Shown here one piece after another: positions 11,409 through 21,552 of a stretch of 64,000 nt of DNA. The translations under genes and the position numbers were made by a program. A model generated the notes under the pieces. It was not told the origin of the DNA. It saw only the letters and a list, made by a program, of their open reading frames with translations, and did no database searches. The DNA lies in contig DAOMFV010000002.1 of NCBI GenBank assembly GCA_035430005.1, forward strand, positions 29,259 through 93,258. The letters run 5' to 3'. Each line of letters starts with the position of its first letter. Positions within the stretch are counted from its first letter, which is position 1. Source of the DNA: JAEUIE01 sp035430005 (GTDB lineage: Bacteria > Planctomycetota > Planctomycetia > Gemmatales > HRBIN36).

Positions 11409-12073
11409 GTTTGCAGTATGCTCCCATCAAGTGGAACCGGAATAAGCTGATCTACGATGGCATCATTTTATTGGGCATCGTTCTCTATCTCAGTAGCTTC
11501 ATGCTCATCGGCAGACTGTTCTGGACGGGCAGTATCGAAGTCTTGCTGATTAGGGCGCTGGGCACTTGTGCTTTGCTCATGCTTCATGTCGTGCTTTGCA
11601 TCGGCCCCCTGGCTCGATTCGATGTCCGCTTCTTGCCGGTGCTTTACAACCGTAGACATCTCGGTGTAGCCACCTTTCTGATCGGACTAGCTCATGGGCT
11701 ACTCTCGTTCGGCTACTACCATGGATTCGGTGTCGAGAATCCGTTCATCTCCATGCTCACCAGCAACACCAACTACTTATCTTTGGCAGCATTTCCGTTT
11801 GAGATACTGGGGGGGATCGCACTGGTCATACTTTTCCTGATGGCTGCCACCAGCCATGACTTCTGGCTCAAGAACCTATCGCCGGGAGTGTGGAAGGGAC
11901 TGCACATGCTGATATACCCAGCCTATGTGCTGTTGATCTGGCATGTGGCACTGGGAGCATTGCAGTCGGAGGGAAGCTGGCTCTATCCATCACTGCTGGC
12001 ACTGGGAGTAGCACTGGTAACAGGACTGCATCTGCTGGCAGGTTGTCGTGAACGAAATCGAGAAACCACATGA
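11405..12073 (+). CDS. Ferric-reductase-like / cytochrome b-type membrane protein
   Basis: A 222-residue integral membrane protein with about six helices. His residues occur in MLHVVLCIGP, YNRRHLG, IGLAHGL, KGLHMLIYP and LIWHVALG, which fits the paired haem ligands of the ferric reductase-like transmembrane domain (also used by MsrQ and NOX-type proteins). It probably carries electrons across the membrane via b haems. It overlaps the following Rieske gene by 4 bases, so the two may form one electron-transfer unit. No FAD/NAD module is fused, so the electron donor is unclear. Confidence 0.8.
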   Translation: MSLQYAPIKWNRNKLIYDGIILLGIVLYLSSFMLIGRLFWTGSIEVLLIRALGTCALLMLHVVLCIGPLARFDVRFLPVLYNRRHLGVATFLIGLAHGLLSFGYYHGFGVENPFISMLTSNTNYLSLAAFPFEILGGIALVILFLMAATSHDFWLKNLSPGVWKGLHMLIYPAYVLLIWHVALGALQSEGSWLYPSLLALGVALVTGLHLLAGCRERNRETT

Positions 12074-12447
12074 CCAATACATGGATTGAAGCTGGAACCG
12101 TCGACGAAATAGCCAACTGTCGGGCCAAGATAGTCTGTCTGCCAGGCCGGGAACGAGTCGCTGTCTTCAAGTACGATGGCAAGGTCTCAGCGGTGACCAA
12201 TGTCTGCAAACACCAGGGTGGCCCCCTTAGTGAGGGGAAGGTCATCAAGGGCTGTATCACCTGCCCGTGGCATGGCTGGGATTATCGTGCTGAAGATGGG
12301 TGTGCTCCACCCCCGTTTATCGAAAAGCTAGTGACGTATCAGGTAAAGGTGGAGAATCGGCGCATTCTGTTGAATACAGTGCCGTTACCCGCAGGCACCA
12401 GAGTAGAACCAGCCACGTTTGAGGAGTCCGAACATGAAGCCAGATGA
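12070..12447 (+). CDS. Rieske [2Fe-2S] protein
   Basis: A soluble 125-residue ferredoxin of the Rieske type. Cluster ligands are visible in CKHQGGPL and, 15-20 residues later, CPWHGW, giving the CxH...CxxH pattern. There is no signal peptide or fused oxygenase domain. Its start overlaps the cytochrome b-like stop and its end overlaps the next gene, which implies that it passes electrons to or from that membrane protein. Confidence 0.93.
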   Translation: MTNTWIEAGTVDEIANCRAKIVCLPGRERVAVFKYDGKVSAVTNVCKHQGGPLSEGKVIKGCITCPWHGWDYRAEDGCAPPPFIEKLVTYQVKVENRRILLNTVPLPAGTRVEPATFEESEHEAR

Positions 12448-13180
12448 TTTCTTCATCGGATGGTTGCCGACGCCGGCTCGCTACACACAATTCTTGAGAC
12501 CGATCATTCTCGCTGCCTTGTTTACCTTCCTCGGAATCGGGTTGCTTGTGCCTTCAAGTCAACAATCGACTGGCTCAGCCCAGTGGAACGAAGGCGATGA
12601 GGTCACCCTTACCGGTACTGTGGACATGCTTCCGTACGCAATTCTTCGGGTTCAGGATCAGAAACTCGGCAACAAGACCGTCTTCGTTGTCGAAATGGGA
12701 AAACAGGGCTCTCATGCACGATTGGCTGCGTATCAGAATCAGTCCGTATCACTTCGTGGAGCCTTGCTGCATCGTGACGAACGGTGGATGCTAGAATTAG
12801 CGGATGAACCTAATTCGATTCAGGCAAAACCTAGCGTGCAAGCTATCCCACGACCTGCATTACATTCGCTAGGCACGCAGACACTCCGTGGTGAAATCGT
12901 TGATTCCAAGTGCTATCTGGGTGCCATGAAGCCCGGCGGCGGGAAGACGCATAAGGCCTGTGCTGTGCTTTGTCTTAAAGGTGGCATCCCTCCGATGTTT
13001 GTCACCAGAGATGCGCAGATGTTTGAAACCTACTATCTTCTGACGTCCATTGATGGATCAGCTCTATCAGCTGATTGTTATTCCTACGTTGGTGACCGAA
13101 TCGAAGTGCAGGGACAGGTAGAACAGCAGGGAGATCTGAAACTGCTCCGATTAGATGCTCAGAACATCCGGCGACGATAG
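12434..13180 (+). CDS. Membrane-anchored protein with conserved Cys/Gly-rich motif
   Basis: A GAGGAG site 7 bases upstream selects ATG 12434 over an upstream TTG. The 248-residue product has an N-terminal helix (about 24-44) and an exported part. Residues 55-125 resemble a small OB-like beta domain (TLTGTVDMLP); the C-terminal half has GEIVDSKCYLGAMKPG then KTHKACAVLCLKGGIPPMF, a conserved-looking Cys-rich motif with three Cys and one His that could bind a metal or cofactor. Last gene of the Rieske operon, followed by a terminator. I know no function for this family. Confidence 0.75.
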   Translation: MKPDDFFIGWLPTPARYTQFLRPIILAALFTFLGIGLLVPSSQQSTGSAQWNEGDEVTLTGTVDMLPYAILRVQDQKLGNKTVFVVEMGKQGSHARLAAYQNQSVSLRGALLHRDERWMLELADEPNSIQAKPSVQAIPRPALHSLGTQTLRGEIVDSKCYLGAMKPGGGKTHKACAVLCLKGGIPPMFVTRDAQMFETYYLLTSIDGSALSADCYSYVGDRIEVQGQVEQQGDLKLLRLDAQNIRRR

Positions 13181-13198
13181 AGCTGGCAGCAAAAACGA

Positions 13199-13225
13199 AA
13201 ACAGGGAGCCCAATGCTCCCTGTTT
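13199..13225. terminator. Bidirectional rho-independent terminator
   Basis: A perfect 11-bp stem, AAACAGGGAGC (13199-13209) with GCTCCCTGTTT (13215-13225), and loop CCAAT lies between the convergent Rieske operon and DoxX gene. A/T-rich flanks on both sides suit termination in both directions. Confidence 0.85.
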
Positions 13226-13242
13226 AACGTCTAACCCATCAC

Positions 13243-13710
13243 TTACCGCTTGATCCACTGGAGCAGCGTCTTTCGATGGATTAGCACCAGCATGCTGGAG
13301 CCCAGGGCAACGATTAGTGCGAGACCAAAAAGCAACCCGCCATCACCTTGACCAGTCGATGGATTGACAATGACGAATCCTAACCAGGTGAGGTGTGAGA
13401 CAATCGCTCCTCCAATCGTCCCCAGGGCCAGGAGAGCGCCATAGGCAACGGTTCGTGGAATGAGAAGCAAGATCACGGCCAGCAGTTCCATAATTCCCAC
13501 CATGGTCGCAGCAGGCCTGCCACCCAATGGACCAAAGATCACCTGAGTCTCTGGAGCGTATGTGAACTTGAAGAAAAGAGTCTGGGCAAGGATCGCAGCG
13601 ACTCCCAGTCGGCAGAGCCAGGAAATAATCAACTTTGGCTTTGTCAGACCACAGGAACAGAGGTGTTGTTTCTTTTCCACCGAACAGCTCTGCATAGTTA
13701 GTGCGTGCAT
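13243..13710 (-). CDS. DoxX-like integral membrane protein
   Basis: Small (155 aa) four-helix membrane protein. After a Cys-containing N-terminal stretch the pattern LGVAAILAQTLFFKFTYAP, then VGIMELLAVILLL and a C-terminal helix, is that of DoxX/DoxD-like proteins, tied in some bacteria to thiosulfate or quinone-linked redox and in others to stress. A GGAG site precedes ATG 13710. It is transcribed divergently from the sigma-54 activator at 13799. Confidence 0.7.
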   Translation of the reverse strand: MHALTMQSCSVEKKQHLCSCGLTKPKLIISWLCRLGVAAILAQTLFFKFTYAPETQVIFGPLGGRPAATMVGIMELLAVILLLIPRTVAYGALLALGTIGGAIVSHLTWLGFVIVNPSTGQGDGGLLFGLALIVALGSSMLVLIHRKTLLQWIKR

Positions 13711-13727
13711 GTAAGCAGTCTCCAGAT

Positions 13728-13756
13728 AGAATGGTACTCATTGAAACGACCATTCT
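13728..13756. promoter_or_regulatory. Inverted repeat between divergent genes (candidate operator)
   Basis: AGAATGGT (13728-13735) and ACCATTCT (13749-13756) form a perfect 8-bp inverted repeat with a 13-bp spacer, so half-site centres are 21 bp (two helical turns) apart. It lies in the 88-bp gap between the DoxX-like gene and the sigma-54 activator, which suggests autoregulation by that activator. No binding evidence. Confidence 0.45.
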
Positions 13757-13798
13757 TATGGATGATGCTGCACCCCCATCCGTCACAGAAAGTTCGTC

Positions 13799-15685
<1,887 letters not shown>

Positions 15686-15718
15686 TTAACACTGTTTCAC
15701 CCACGATATATCGGAGGC

Positions 15719-15751
15719 CCCACGAAATGCCGTGGGAGGCTGCTTCGTGGG
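15719..15751 (+). terminator. Hairpin after the sigma-54 activator (possible terminator)
   Basis: CCCACGAA (15719-15726) pairs with TTCGTGGG (15744-15751) around a 17-base loop that holds a second small stem; ACTTATTTT follows about 8 bases later. It is placed correctly to end the activator transcript but the T run is weak. Confidence 0.4.
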
Positions 15752-15843
15752 CAATGAACTTATTTTGACCCCTAACTATTTACTGCAACTCATCCCTTTC
15801 ACTTGCAACCACTTAGGACAAACGAAGGAATCATTTGGATGAT

Positions 15844-15859
15844 TGGCACGCGGCTCGCT
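15844..15859 (+). promoter_or_regulatory. Sigma-54 (-24/-12) promoter for STAS-ECF pair
   Basis: TTGGCACG-N4-TCGCT matches the sigma-54 consensus TTGGCACG-N4-TTGCW at all but one position, with GG at 15845-15846 and GC at 15857-15858 exactly 10 bases apart. Transcription would begin near 15870, about 24 bases before the STAS start. A small palindrome AATCAT-TTGG-ATGATT abuts it upstream at 15829-15844. The activator at 13799 is the obvious candidate partner. Confidence 0.75.
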
Positions 15860-15893
15860 TTATTGCTTTCCATCACGGAAAGGAAGCGAGTGC

Positions 15894-16163
15894 ATGCTAA
15901 GGATCACGCAGAAACCGAGCGAACGAGGAACTCTCCTCCGTCTGGAAGGCAAGCTCTTGGCCCCCTGGGTTCATGAGCTGGAACAATGCCTGCAGGCTCA
16001 CTCAGCTCAGTCGCCGATCCTGCTTGATCTTGCTGCCTTGTCCTTTTCTGATCAAGCAGGTCTGCGTTGTCTTCGGAAAGCCTTGGAACAAGGCATCCAG
16101 CTCGTGGCCTGTTCGGCGTATCTGCAAACACTCTTAGGGAGCGACCGCACATGTCAACTTTGA
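15894..16163 (+). CDS. STAS-domain protein (anti-anti-sigma type)
   Basis: An 89-residue protein read from ATG 15894, which has AAGGAAG upstream; the longer frame from 15843 would overlap the sigma-54 promoter. The pattern GTLLRLEGKLLAPW, PILLDLAALSFSDQAGL and a closing helix is that of a STAS domain; the Ser in LSFSD sits where partner-switch proteins are phosphorylated. Its end overlaps the ECF sigma gene by 13 bases. It may modulate that sigma factor or an unseen anti-sigma factor. Confidence 0.75.
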   Translation: MLRITQKPSERGTLLRLEGKLLAPWVHELEQCLQAHSAQSPILLDLAALSFSDQAGLRCLRKALEQGIQLVACSAYLQTLLGSDRTCQL

Positions 16164-16762
16164 ACTGGAACCTGTTCGTCAATTCAAACGAAGTAACCAC
16201 CGAAGCTGATCTGTTGATCTCCCTTCATGAAGGTAACCAGCAAGCATTTGCCAAGATGATTGAACAGCATACTCCACGTCTCCTGGCCACCGCCCGCCGG
16301 TTTCTTCGCTCTGAAGATGATTGCCAGGATGCTCTTCAAGAAGCTTTTCTTTCAGCTTACAAGGGCCTGGCCAGCTTCCAGGGCCAAAGCCAACTGGGTA
16401 CCTGGCTGCATCGCATTGTAGTCAATGCATGTCTTATGAAGTTACGCAAGCAATCACGTCGTTCGATGCTGCCTCTCGATGATCTTCTGCCTGACCAGGG
16501 AGATGTAGCCGCTTTGGTTGCTGATAATGTCGAAGCAGATCCCCTCGAACGTGATGAACAGTATGAACTCGTTCACCGTTATCTGCGTGAATTGCCTGAC
16601 AGCTATCGAGAGATCATTCTTCTTCGTAACATCGAAGAGCGAAGTACGGAAGAAGTAGCGACACGACTGGGTATCACCGCCGGTGCTGTCAAAACTCGAC
16701 TTCATCGCGCTCACCAGGCACTTAAGTCCGTCATGGTTCACCAGGCTGAATTGGTCTGCTGA
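16151..16762 (+). CDS. ECF-type RNA polymerase sigma factor
   Basis: A 203-residue sigma-70-family factor of the ECF type. Region 2 covers about 27-97 (CQDALQEAFLSAYKGL with FQGQSQLGTWLHRIVVNA for -10 recognition) and region 4 about 140-195 (LPDSYREIILLRNIEER, then TRLGITAGAVKTRLHRAHQ for -35 binding). ATG 16151 follows AGGGA; earlier in-frame codons would lie inside the STAS gene. Transcription from the sigma-54 promoter would make it one step of a regulatory cascade. Confidence 0.93.
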   Translation: MSTLNWNLFVNSNEVTTEADLLISLHEGNQQAFAKMIEQHTPRLLATARRFLRSEDDCQDALQEAFLSAYKGLASFQGQSQLGTWLHRIVVNACLMKLRKQSRRSMLPLDDLLPDQGDVAALVADNVEADPLERDEQYELVHRYLRELPDSYREIILLRNIEERSTEEVATRLGITAGAVKTRLHRAHQALKSVMVHQAELVC

Positions 16763-16772
16763 TCCACTGGCA

Positions 16773-17398
16773 CTACTTTGTACGAAGGCTTGCTAATTCC
16801 GCTTCGAGTTCGACAATCCGGGACTGCAAGCGATTGATGACTGGTTCCAACTGTTCTTGAGAGAACCTCTTATGAATATGCTGGGGACAGTTGATATCCC
16901 ATGCCTCAATGGTGAAAAGGATAGCCCGTTCGACTTTCCCCGGATACTGCGGGTCACGCAGCTTCTGTTCTAGATCGGCATCGCCTTCGATGACCCTGGC
17001 AGTCCCCAGAGCTTAACTCGACGGCTGTTTGCATAGTCCATGAGAAAGATAAAAGCTTTCGGATTCTCAGAGAGGTTGCCCAGCGTGATGTATTGCCGAT
17101 TTCCACCGAAGTCAGCGAAACCCAATGTATGCTCATCAATGGCTTTCAGAAACCCAGGTGAGCCACCTCTATACTGGATGTATGGCTGCCCTTCAGCATT
17201 GGCAGTCCCCAGGTAAAACATGTCCAGCCCGGCCAAAAATTCGGTCAGGTCCGAGGTGACGGTCGTTTGCCACCCGCCGGACTGTTCCATCCGGGCGTAG
17301 CTTTTCCGGGAACCCTTCTGGGATTGAATCGCCTTGACAGCAGGTGTGAAAGCGATGTCGCTGGAGGAGTGCCTCATCGAATAGCCTCTTTTGAGCAC
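16773..17398 (-). pseudogene. Pyridoxamine 5'-phosphate oxidase-like flavoprotein, frameshifted
   Basis: FMN-binding split-barrel type protein related to PNPOx. The reading frame from 17398 runs through TSDLTEFLAGLDMFYLGT and SRRVKLWG but then ends early at 16970. The family-like continuation GTARVIEGDADLEQKL through a C-terminal coiled segment ending SLRTK is found in another frame, down to TAG 16773. One base is missing: TGGGGACTGCC would need five G to keep frame (C run at 17004-17007). The intact product would be about 208 residues. Either the gene is broken or the sequence has a homopolymer error. Confidence 0.8.
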
Positions 17399-17456
17399 GT
17401 CTCGGGCATGTTAAGTAGAGAACAGTAGTCGAACTACGCCGGGGGCGGTTAGAGAG

Positions 17457-18392
17457 TTACTTGACGTGCTTCCCAAGGAACTCACGCATCAGCCTGGCGA
17501 TCTCATCGCCATTTGTTTCCAAGGCAAAGTGACCGGCGTCGAGTAAATGGTACTCGATCCTTTTCAGATCATTCTTGTACGGCTCGGCACCGGCTACAGG
17601 AAAGATCTGATCGTGTTTGCCCCAAACAATCAGCACCGGTGGCTGGTACTTGCGGAAGTACTCCCGCCACTTCGGATACAACGGTGGGTTGCTGCAGTAA
17701 CTCAGGAACAGGTCGAGTTGTATGTCGGCATTGCCTTCGCGATCGAGCAGGTACTGGTCCGTGGTCCAGGCGTCGGGCGACAATAATTCGGTGTTCCTGA
17801 CCCCGTGCGTGTACTGCCATTTGGTCGCTTCGAGCTTCGTGAAACCCCGGAGTGCGTCCCGCTTCTCCTTGCTCGCAGGCTCCTTCCAATACGCCTTGAG
17901 CGGCTTCCAGAAGTCGTTGTCGAGCCCCTCGTCATAAGCATTACCGTTCTGCACCACGATGGCTGTGACTCGGTCCGGGTGTTTCACGGCGAGCCGGTAA
18001 CCGACAGGTGCGCCGTAATCCTGGACGTAAAGGGTGTACCTCTTCAGGTCCAATTTCTCGGTAAACTTCTCGACGACATCGGCCAGTGTGTCGAAGGTGT
18101 AAGTAAACTTGTCACGGGCTGGCATCGAACTCTGCCCGAAGCCGGGGTAGTCCGGGGCTATCACTCGATACTTGTCTGCCAGTTGGGGGATCAAATTGCG
18201 GAACATCTGCGAACTGGTCGGGAAACCATGCAGCAACAACACGACAGGAGCATCCTTCGGGCCAGCTTCGCGATAGAAGATGTCCAGGTCGCCGACCTTC
18301 ACCGACTTGTGTAGAGTCTTCGGCGGTTCGACCGCAGCAGTCGTGGTCAGGGTAGTGGCCAAGCCGGCCAGAATCAGTGCAGTACGAAACAT
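17457..18392 (-). CDS. Exported alpha/beta hydrolase, haloalkane dehalogenase / epoxide hydrolase-like
   Basis: A 311-residue alpha/beta-fold enzyme with an N-terminal signal peptide (to about residue 20). The oxyanion motif LLLHGFPTSS lies near residue 53, the nucleophile is Asp125 in YVQDYGAPVG rather than Ser, and the C-terminal acid and base are in WGKHDQIFP and DAGHFALE. An Asp nucleophile is the mark of haloalkane dehalogenases and epoxide hydrolases, which form an alkyl-enzyme ester. The physiological substrate is unknown. Followed on the same strand by no other gene; the DUF1348-like gene lies just upstream. Confidence 0.85.
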   Translation of the reverse strand: MFRTALILAGLATTLTTTAAVEPPKTLHKSVKVGDLDIFYREAGPKDAPVVLLLHGFPTSSQMFRNLIPQLADKYRVIAPDYPGFGQSSMPARDKFTYTFDTLADVVEKFTEKLDLKRYTLYVQDYGAPVGYRLAVKHPDRVTAIVVQNGNAYDEGLDNDFWKPLKAYWKEPASKEKRDALRGFTKLEATKWQYTHGVRNTELLSPDAWTTDQYLLDREGNADIQLDLFLSYCSNPPLYPKWREYFRKYQPPVLIVWGKHDQIFPVAGAEPYKNDLKRIEYHLLDAGHFALETNGDEIARLMREFLGKHVK

Positions 18393-18431
18393 GAGTCGTT
18401 CTCCGAATGTGTGTTGAAATTGAGTCGAGAG

Positions 18432-18920
18432 TTACTTCAAGTCGGGGATGCCAGGGTGGTCCGATGGACGCGGCCCAGGAGCTGGCCAGAAGAAGGTTCG
18501 ATCAGATTCGGTCATTGCCAGATCGTTGATGCTTGCTTCCCGCCGGCGCATCAAGCCTCGATTGTCAAACTCCCAAAGTTCGTTGCCATAGCTTCGGAAC
18601 CATTGGCCAGAGGCATCATGCCATTCGTATCGGAAGCGAACAGCAATACGATCATCGGAAAAAGCCCAGAGTGCCTTCACCAGGCGATAATCCAATTCAC
18701 GTTCCCATTTATGTGCCAGGAACGCCCTAATCTCCGCTCGCCCTCGCGGGAATACATTGCGATTACGCCAGACAGAGTCCTCAGAGTAGGCCAATGCAAC
18801 ACGTTCCGGGTCACGAGAGTTCCATGCATCTTCAGCCAGACGTACTTTGCGAATGGCACTTTCCAAAGTGAACGGCGGGGTAATAGGTAAGGTCGAAGGA
18901 GTACAGTCGAGGGGCTTCAT
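18432..18920 (-). CDS. DUF1348 / NTF2-like protein
   Basis: A 162-residue protein read from ATG 18920 with a GAGG site 9 bases upstream. It shows the NTF2-like cone fold pattern of the DUF1348 family: AEDAWNSRDPERVALAY, SVWRNRNVFPRGRAEIRAF, WERELDYRLVKALWAF, and IAVRFRYEWHD. Members are predicted small-molecule binders or enzymes of unknown reaction. The gene lies 39 bases upstream of the hydrolase and may be co-transcribed with it. Confidence 0.85.
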   Translation of the reverse strand: MKPLDCTPSTLPITPPFTLESAIRKVRLAEDAWNSRDPERVALAYSEDSVWRNRNVFPRGRAEIRAFLAHKWERELDYRLVKALWAFSDDRIAVRFRYEWHDASGQWFRSYGNELWEFDNRGLMRRREASINDLAMTESDRTFFWPAPGPRPSDHPGIPDLK

Positions 18921-19069
18921 CGTGAGATACCTCATATTGAGGAGAATCAATTCACTAAGCTTGAGCCACCGCAGCCCAGTCTGCGGTTAAGCCAAAAACA
19001 ATCAAATGGTCTGACGATCGAGATGAGCCAAGGAACCAATATTGCCAGAGATGCGGCAGTTCGCTTCAA

Positions 19070-19615
19070 TTAGTTGACCTTCAACTCTGCTGCTTTTGGA
19101 AAGTCGATGTCAGTACCCGCTACCTGATTGAAGTAATTCGTAAAGATGTTGAGGGCCACGTTTGCAACAACTTCTGCAATGATGCCATCATCGAAGCCTG
19201 CCTTGCGCACAGTTTCGATATCAGCATCGTTGATTTGCCCCTTCTGGCTAACGATTCGCCGAGCAAAGTTCAGAAGCACACTTGTCTGAGGATCGATCGC
19301 TTGCCCCACTCGGCTATCCAGGATTTGATCCGGCGTTAATCCAACCATCTTGCCAATGGTGGAGTGAGCAGCCAGACAATAGTCGCACTGGTTTTCCTGA
19401 CCAACAGCCAGGGCAATCTGCTCCCGAATCTTGGCGGAGAGCTTGCCATGACTAAGTGAGCCACTGAATTGCAAGTAGCCGTCAAGCACAGCAGGAGAGG
19501 TAGCCATGGCGCGAGTCATATTGGGAACTAGACCGAGCTTGCCTTTCACAGCTTCGAGAAGTTCCTTGGACTTGCCGACTGCGGATTCCGGGGCGATTTG
19601 AGTAATGCGTGACAT
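19070..19615 (-). CDS. Carboxymuconolactone decarboxylase / AhpD-like protein
   Basis: A 181-residue all-helical protein of the AhpD/CMD family. The redox-active CxxC is present in NQCDYCLAAHS (Cys77 and Cys80 from this start), with the downstream His, which in AhpD-type proteins reduces hydroperoxides or a peroxiredoxin. ATG 19615 is preferred over GTG 19621 by spacing to AAGG. It is divergent from a sigma-54 activator, which probably regulates it. Confidence 0.88.
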   Translation of the reverse strand: MSRITQIAPESAVGKSKELLEAVKGKLGLVPNMTRAMATSPAVLDGYLQFSGSLSHGKLSAKIREQIALAVGQENQCDYCLAAHSTIGKMVGLTPDQILDSRVGQAIDPQTSVLLNFARRIVSQKGQINDADIETVRKAGFDDGIIAEVVANVALNIFTNYFNQVAGTDIDFPKAAELKVN

Positions 19616-19677
19616 TGACACATACCTTTCAGTTTGATCGTAACTGCATCAGACAATCTGACGCTGATGAAGATGAT

Positions 19678-19696
19678 TAATCACATTCCGTGCCAA
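19678..19696 (-). promoter_or_regulatory. Candidate sigma-54 promoter for the AhpD-like gene
   Basis: On the reverse strand TTGGCACG (19696-19689) gives a full -24 element. The -12 position reads GA (19682-19681) instead of GC at exactly 10 bases from GG, so one key base is off. It sits about 65 bases before the AhpD-like start and opposite a sigma-54 activator, which makes it worth noting. Confidence 0.4.
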
Positions 19697-19764
19697 ATGT
19701 CGTAATGGACGCAAGAGACTGCAAGTAAAGGACATACACAAATCATCTTCATCCAATGGAATCA

Positions 19765-19818
19765 CGATATTTCGTAATATCACGAATTATCGTAGGCCAT
19801 TGGCGATATTTCGTAATA
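19765..19818. repeat. 15-bp direct repeat upstream of sigma-54 activator (candidate operator)
   Basis: CGATATTTCGTAATA occurs at 19765-19779 and again at 19804-19818, 39 bp apart. The first copy is part of a larger imperfect palindrome (TTCGTAATATCACGAA). The repeats lie just before the activator start and about 80-130 bp from the candidate sigma-54 promoter, the usual place for enhancer-binding sites. Confidence 0.6.
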
Positions 19819-19826
19819 GTAGATGC

Positions 19827-21437
19827 ATGGCGCAACAACCCCCATTACGATTGATTGCAGATCCGAAGCAGCTTTTGCTGGATATGGCCAGGGAACATAA
19901 GCTTGCGGACCTGCTCCAGTTAATTGTGACTCGCTTTGGTGATTCACCACAGGTCGCCCTGACTAGGATCTGGCTTATCAAGCCCGGTGATATTTGCTCC
20001 ACTTGTTTGATGCGTCCAGAATGTCCCAGTCAGGAACGCTGTCTGCATCTAGTGGCCAGCGCCGGTCACTCGATGCAGGATAAACGCATTGAATGGTCAG
20101 GATTGTCAGGATCATTCCGTCGCTTCCCGCTCGGCATTCGAAAGGTGGGCAAGATCGCAGCAACCGGTGAAGCACTTGAAGTTCCGAATATTGCAGAAAC
20201 TCCCGATTGGATTGCACGTCCTGAATGGATTTCATCTGAAGGTGTGTCAGGATTTGGTGGGCAGCCACTTGTTCACCACGGCAAGGTATTTGGAGTCTTG
20301 GCAGTATTTGCACGTGGAACGATTGGGCCTGAATGCATGGGATGGCTTCGGACCATAGCAAATCACGCCGCGGCTGCCATCGCCACGGCACGTGCCTTTG
20401 ACGAGATTGAGTCGCTTAAGAAACAGCTGGAACTGGAAAACGAATACTTACGTGAAGAAGTCTCACGTACCGGAGCATTCGGCGAACTGATTGGCCAGAG
20501 CCCAGCACTCGAAACGGTTACTCGGCAGATTGATTTGGTGGCTAAGACCGATTCTTCAGTGCTGATCCTGGGAGAAAGCGGGACAGGCAAGGAATTGGTT
20601 GCTCATGAACTGCATCGTAGAAGCAATCGAGCGAGCAAACCCTTTATCAAAGTAAATTGCGCAGCGGTTCCTCGTGAGTTGTATGAAAGCGAATTCTTCG
20701 GCCACGCCAAGGGAGCTTTCACCGGTGCATTGCGTGATCGAACAGGACGTTTCGAGTTGGCCGATGGAGGAACCCTCTTCCTGGATGAGATTGGCGAGAT
20801 CCCTCTTGAGTTACAAGCAAAACTGCTACGGGTACTACAGGAAGGCGAACTCGAACGAGTTGGTGAAGAGCGTACCAGAAAGATCAACGTTCGCTTGATC
20901 GCTGCTACCAATCGCGATCTCAGGTTGGAAGCTGAAGCAGGACGATTCAGGCAGGACTTGTATTACCGGCTCAGTGTATTCCCTATCGATTTGCCGCCCT
21001 TGCGAAAACGGCTTGAGGATATCCCCCTGCTGGCACAGCATTTCTTGTCGATCAGTGCAACTAAACTGGCACGCTCAAAACTGAAGTTGACCCTAGCTAA
21101 TGTTCAACAACTTCAACAATACGACTGGCCAGGCAACGTCAGGGAACTGCAACATGTTATTGAACGAGCAGTCATCACAGCCGAAGGCAATCGAATGACC
21201 ATCAACCTTCAAGTGGGCATGACCGCCAGTGCAAGCCGAAAACCATCAACAGTAGAATCAGTTCGAGTGATGACGGATGCCGAGCTGAAACAATTAGAGG
21301 CAGACAACATCAGAACTGCACTCAAGCTAACCAAAGGAAAAGTCTCTGGCTCAAGTGGGGCTGCCGAACTGCTTGGGATCAAGCCCACAACGCTTACTTC
21401 AAGAATCAAGACACTTGGGATAGGGCAATCACCCTGA
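19827..21437 (+). CDS. Sigma-54-dependent activator with Cys-cluster GAF domain
   Basis: A 536-residue enhancer-binding protein read from ATG 19827 (an upstream TTG is less likely). The N-terminal GAF domain carries a four-Cys cluster, C57-x2-C60-x5-C66-x5-C72 (ICSTCLMRPEC then PSQERC), able in principle to hold a metal or iron-sulphur centre. The AAA+ core has GESGTGKE (about 249), GAFTGA (about 294), LFLDEIGEIP and RELQHVIERA; the C-terminus is a Fis-type helix-turn-helix. A redox or metal signal is suggested by the Cys cluster and by the divergent AhpD-like gene. Confidence 0.93.
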   Translation: MAQQPPLRLIADPKQLLLDMAREHKLADLLQLIVTRFGDSPQVALTRIWLIKPGDICSTCLMRPECPSQERCLHLVASAGHSMQDKRIEWSGLSGSFRRFPLGIRKVGKIAATGEALEVPNIAETPDWIARPEWISSEGVSGFGGQPLVHHGKVFGVLAVFARGTIGPECMGWLRTIANHAAAAIATARAFDEIESLKKQLELENEYLREEVSRTGAFGELIGQSPALETVTRQIDLVAKTDSSVLILGESGTGKELVAHELHRRSNRASKPFIKVNCAAVPRELYESEFFGHAKGAFTGALRDRTGRFELADGGTLFLDEIGEIPLELQAKLLRVLQEGELERVGEERTRKINVRLIAATNRDLRLEAEAGRFRQDLYYRLSVFPIDLPPLRKRLEDIPLLAQHFLSISATKLARSKLKLTLANVQQLQQYDWPGNVRELQHVIERAVITAEGNRMTINLQVGMTASASRKPSTVESVRVMTDAELKQLEADNIRTALKLTKGKVSGSSGAAELLGIKPTTLTSRIKTLGIGQSP

Positions 21438-21552
21438 TTCCTTCCTTTTCTCCAACTGTTGCCTACTTCACATACATTTCAAAACTGCGAGCCTAATATG
21501 CCTTCATCGCTGACGCATGGAGCGCTGGCAAACACCTCTCCGGAGTGGTCCT

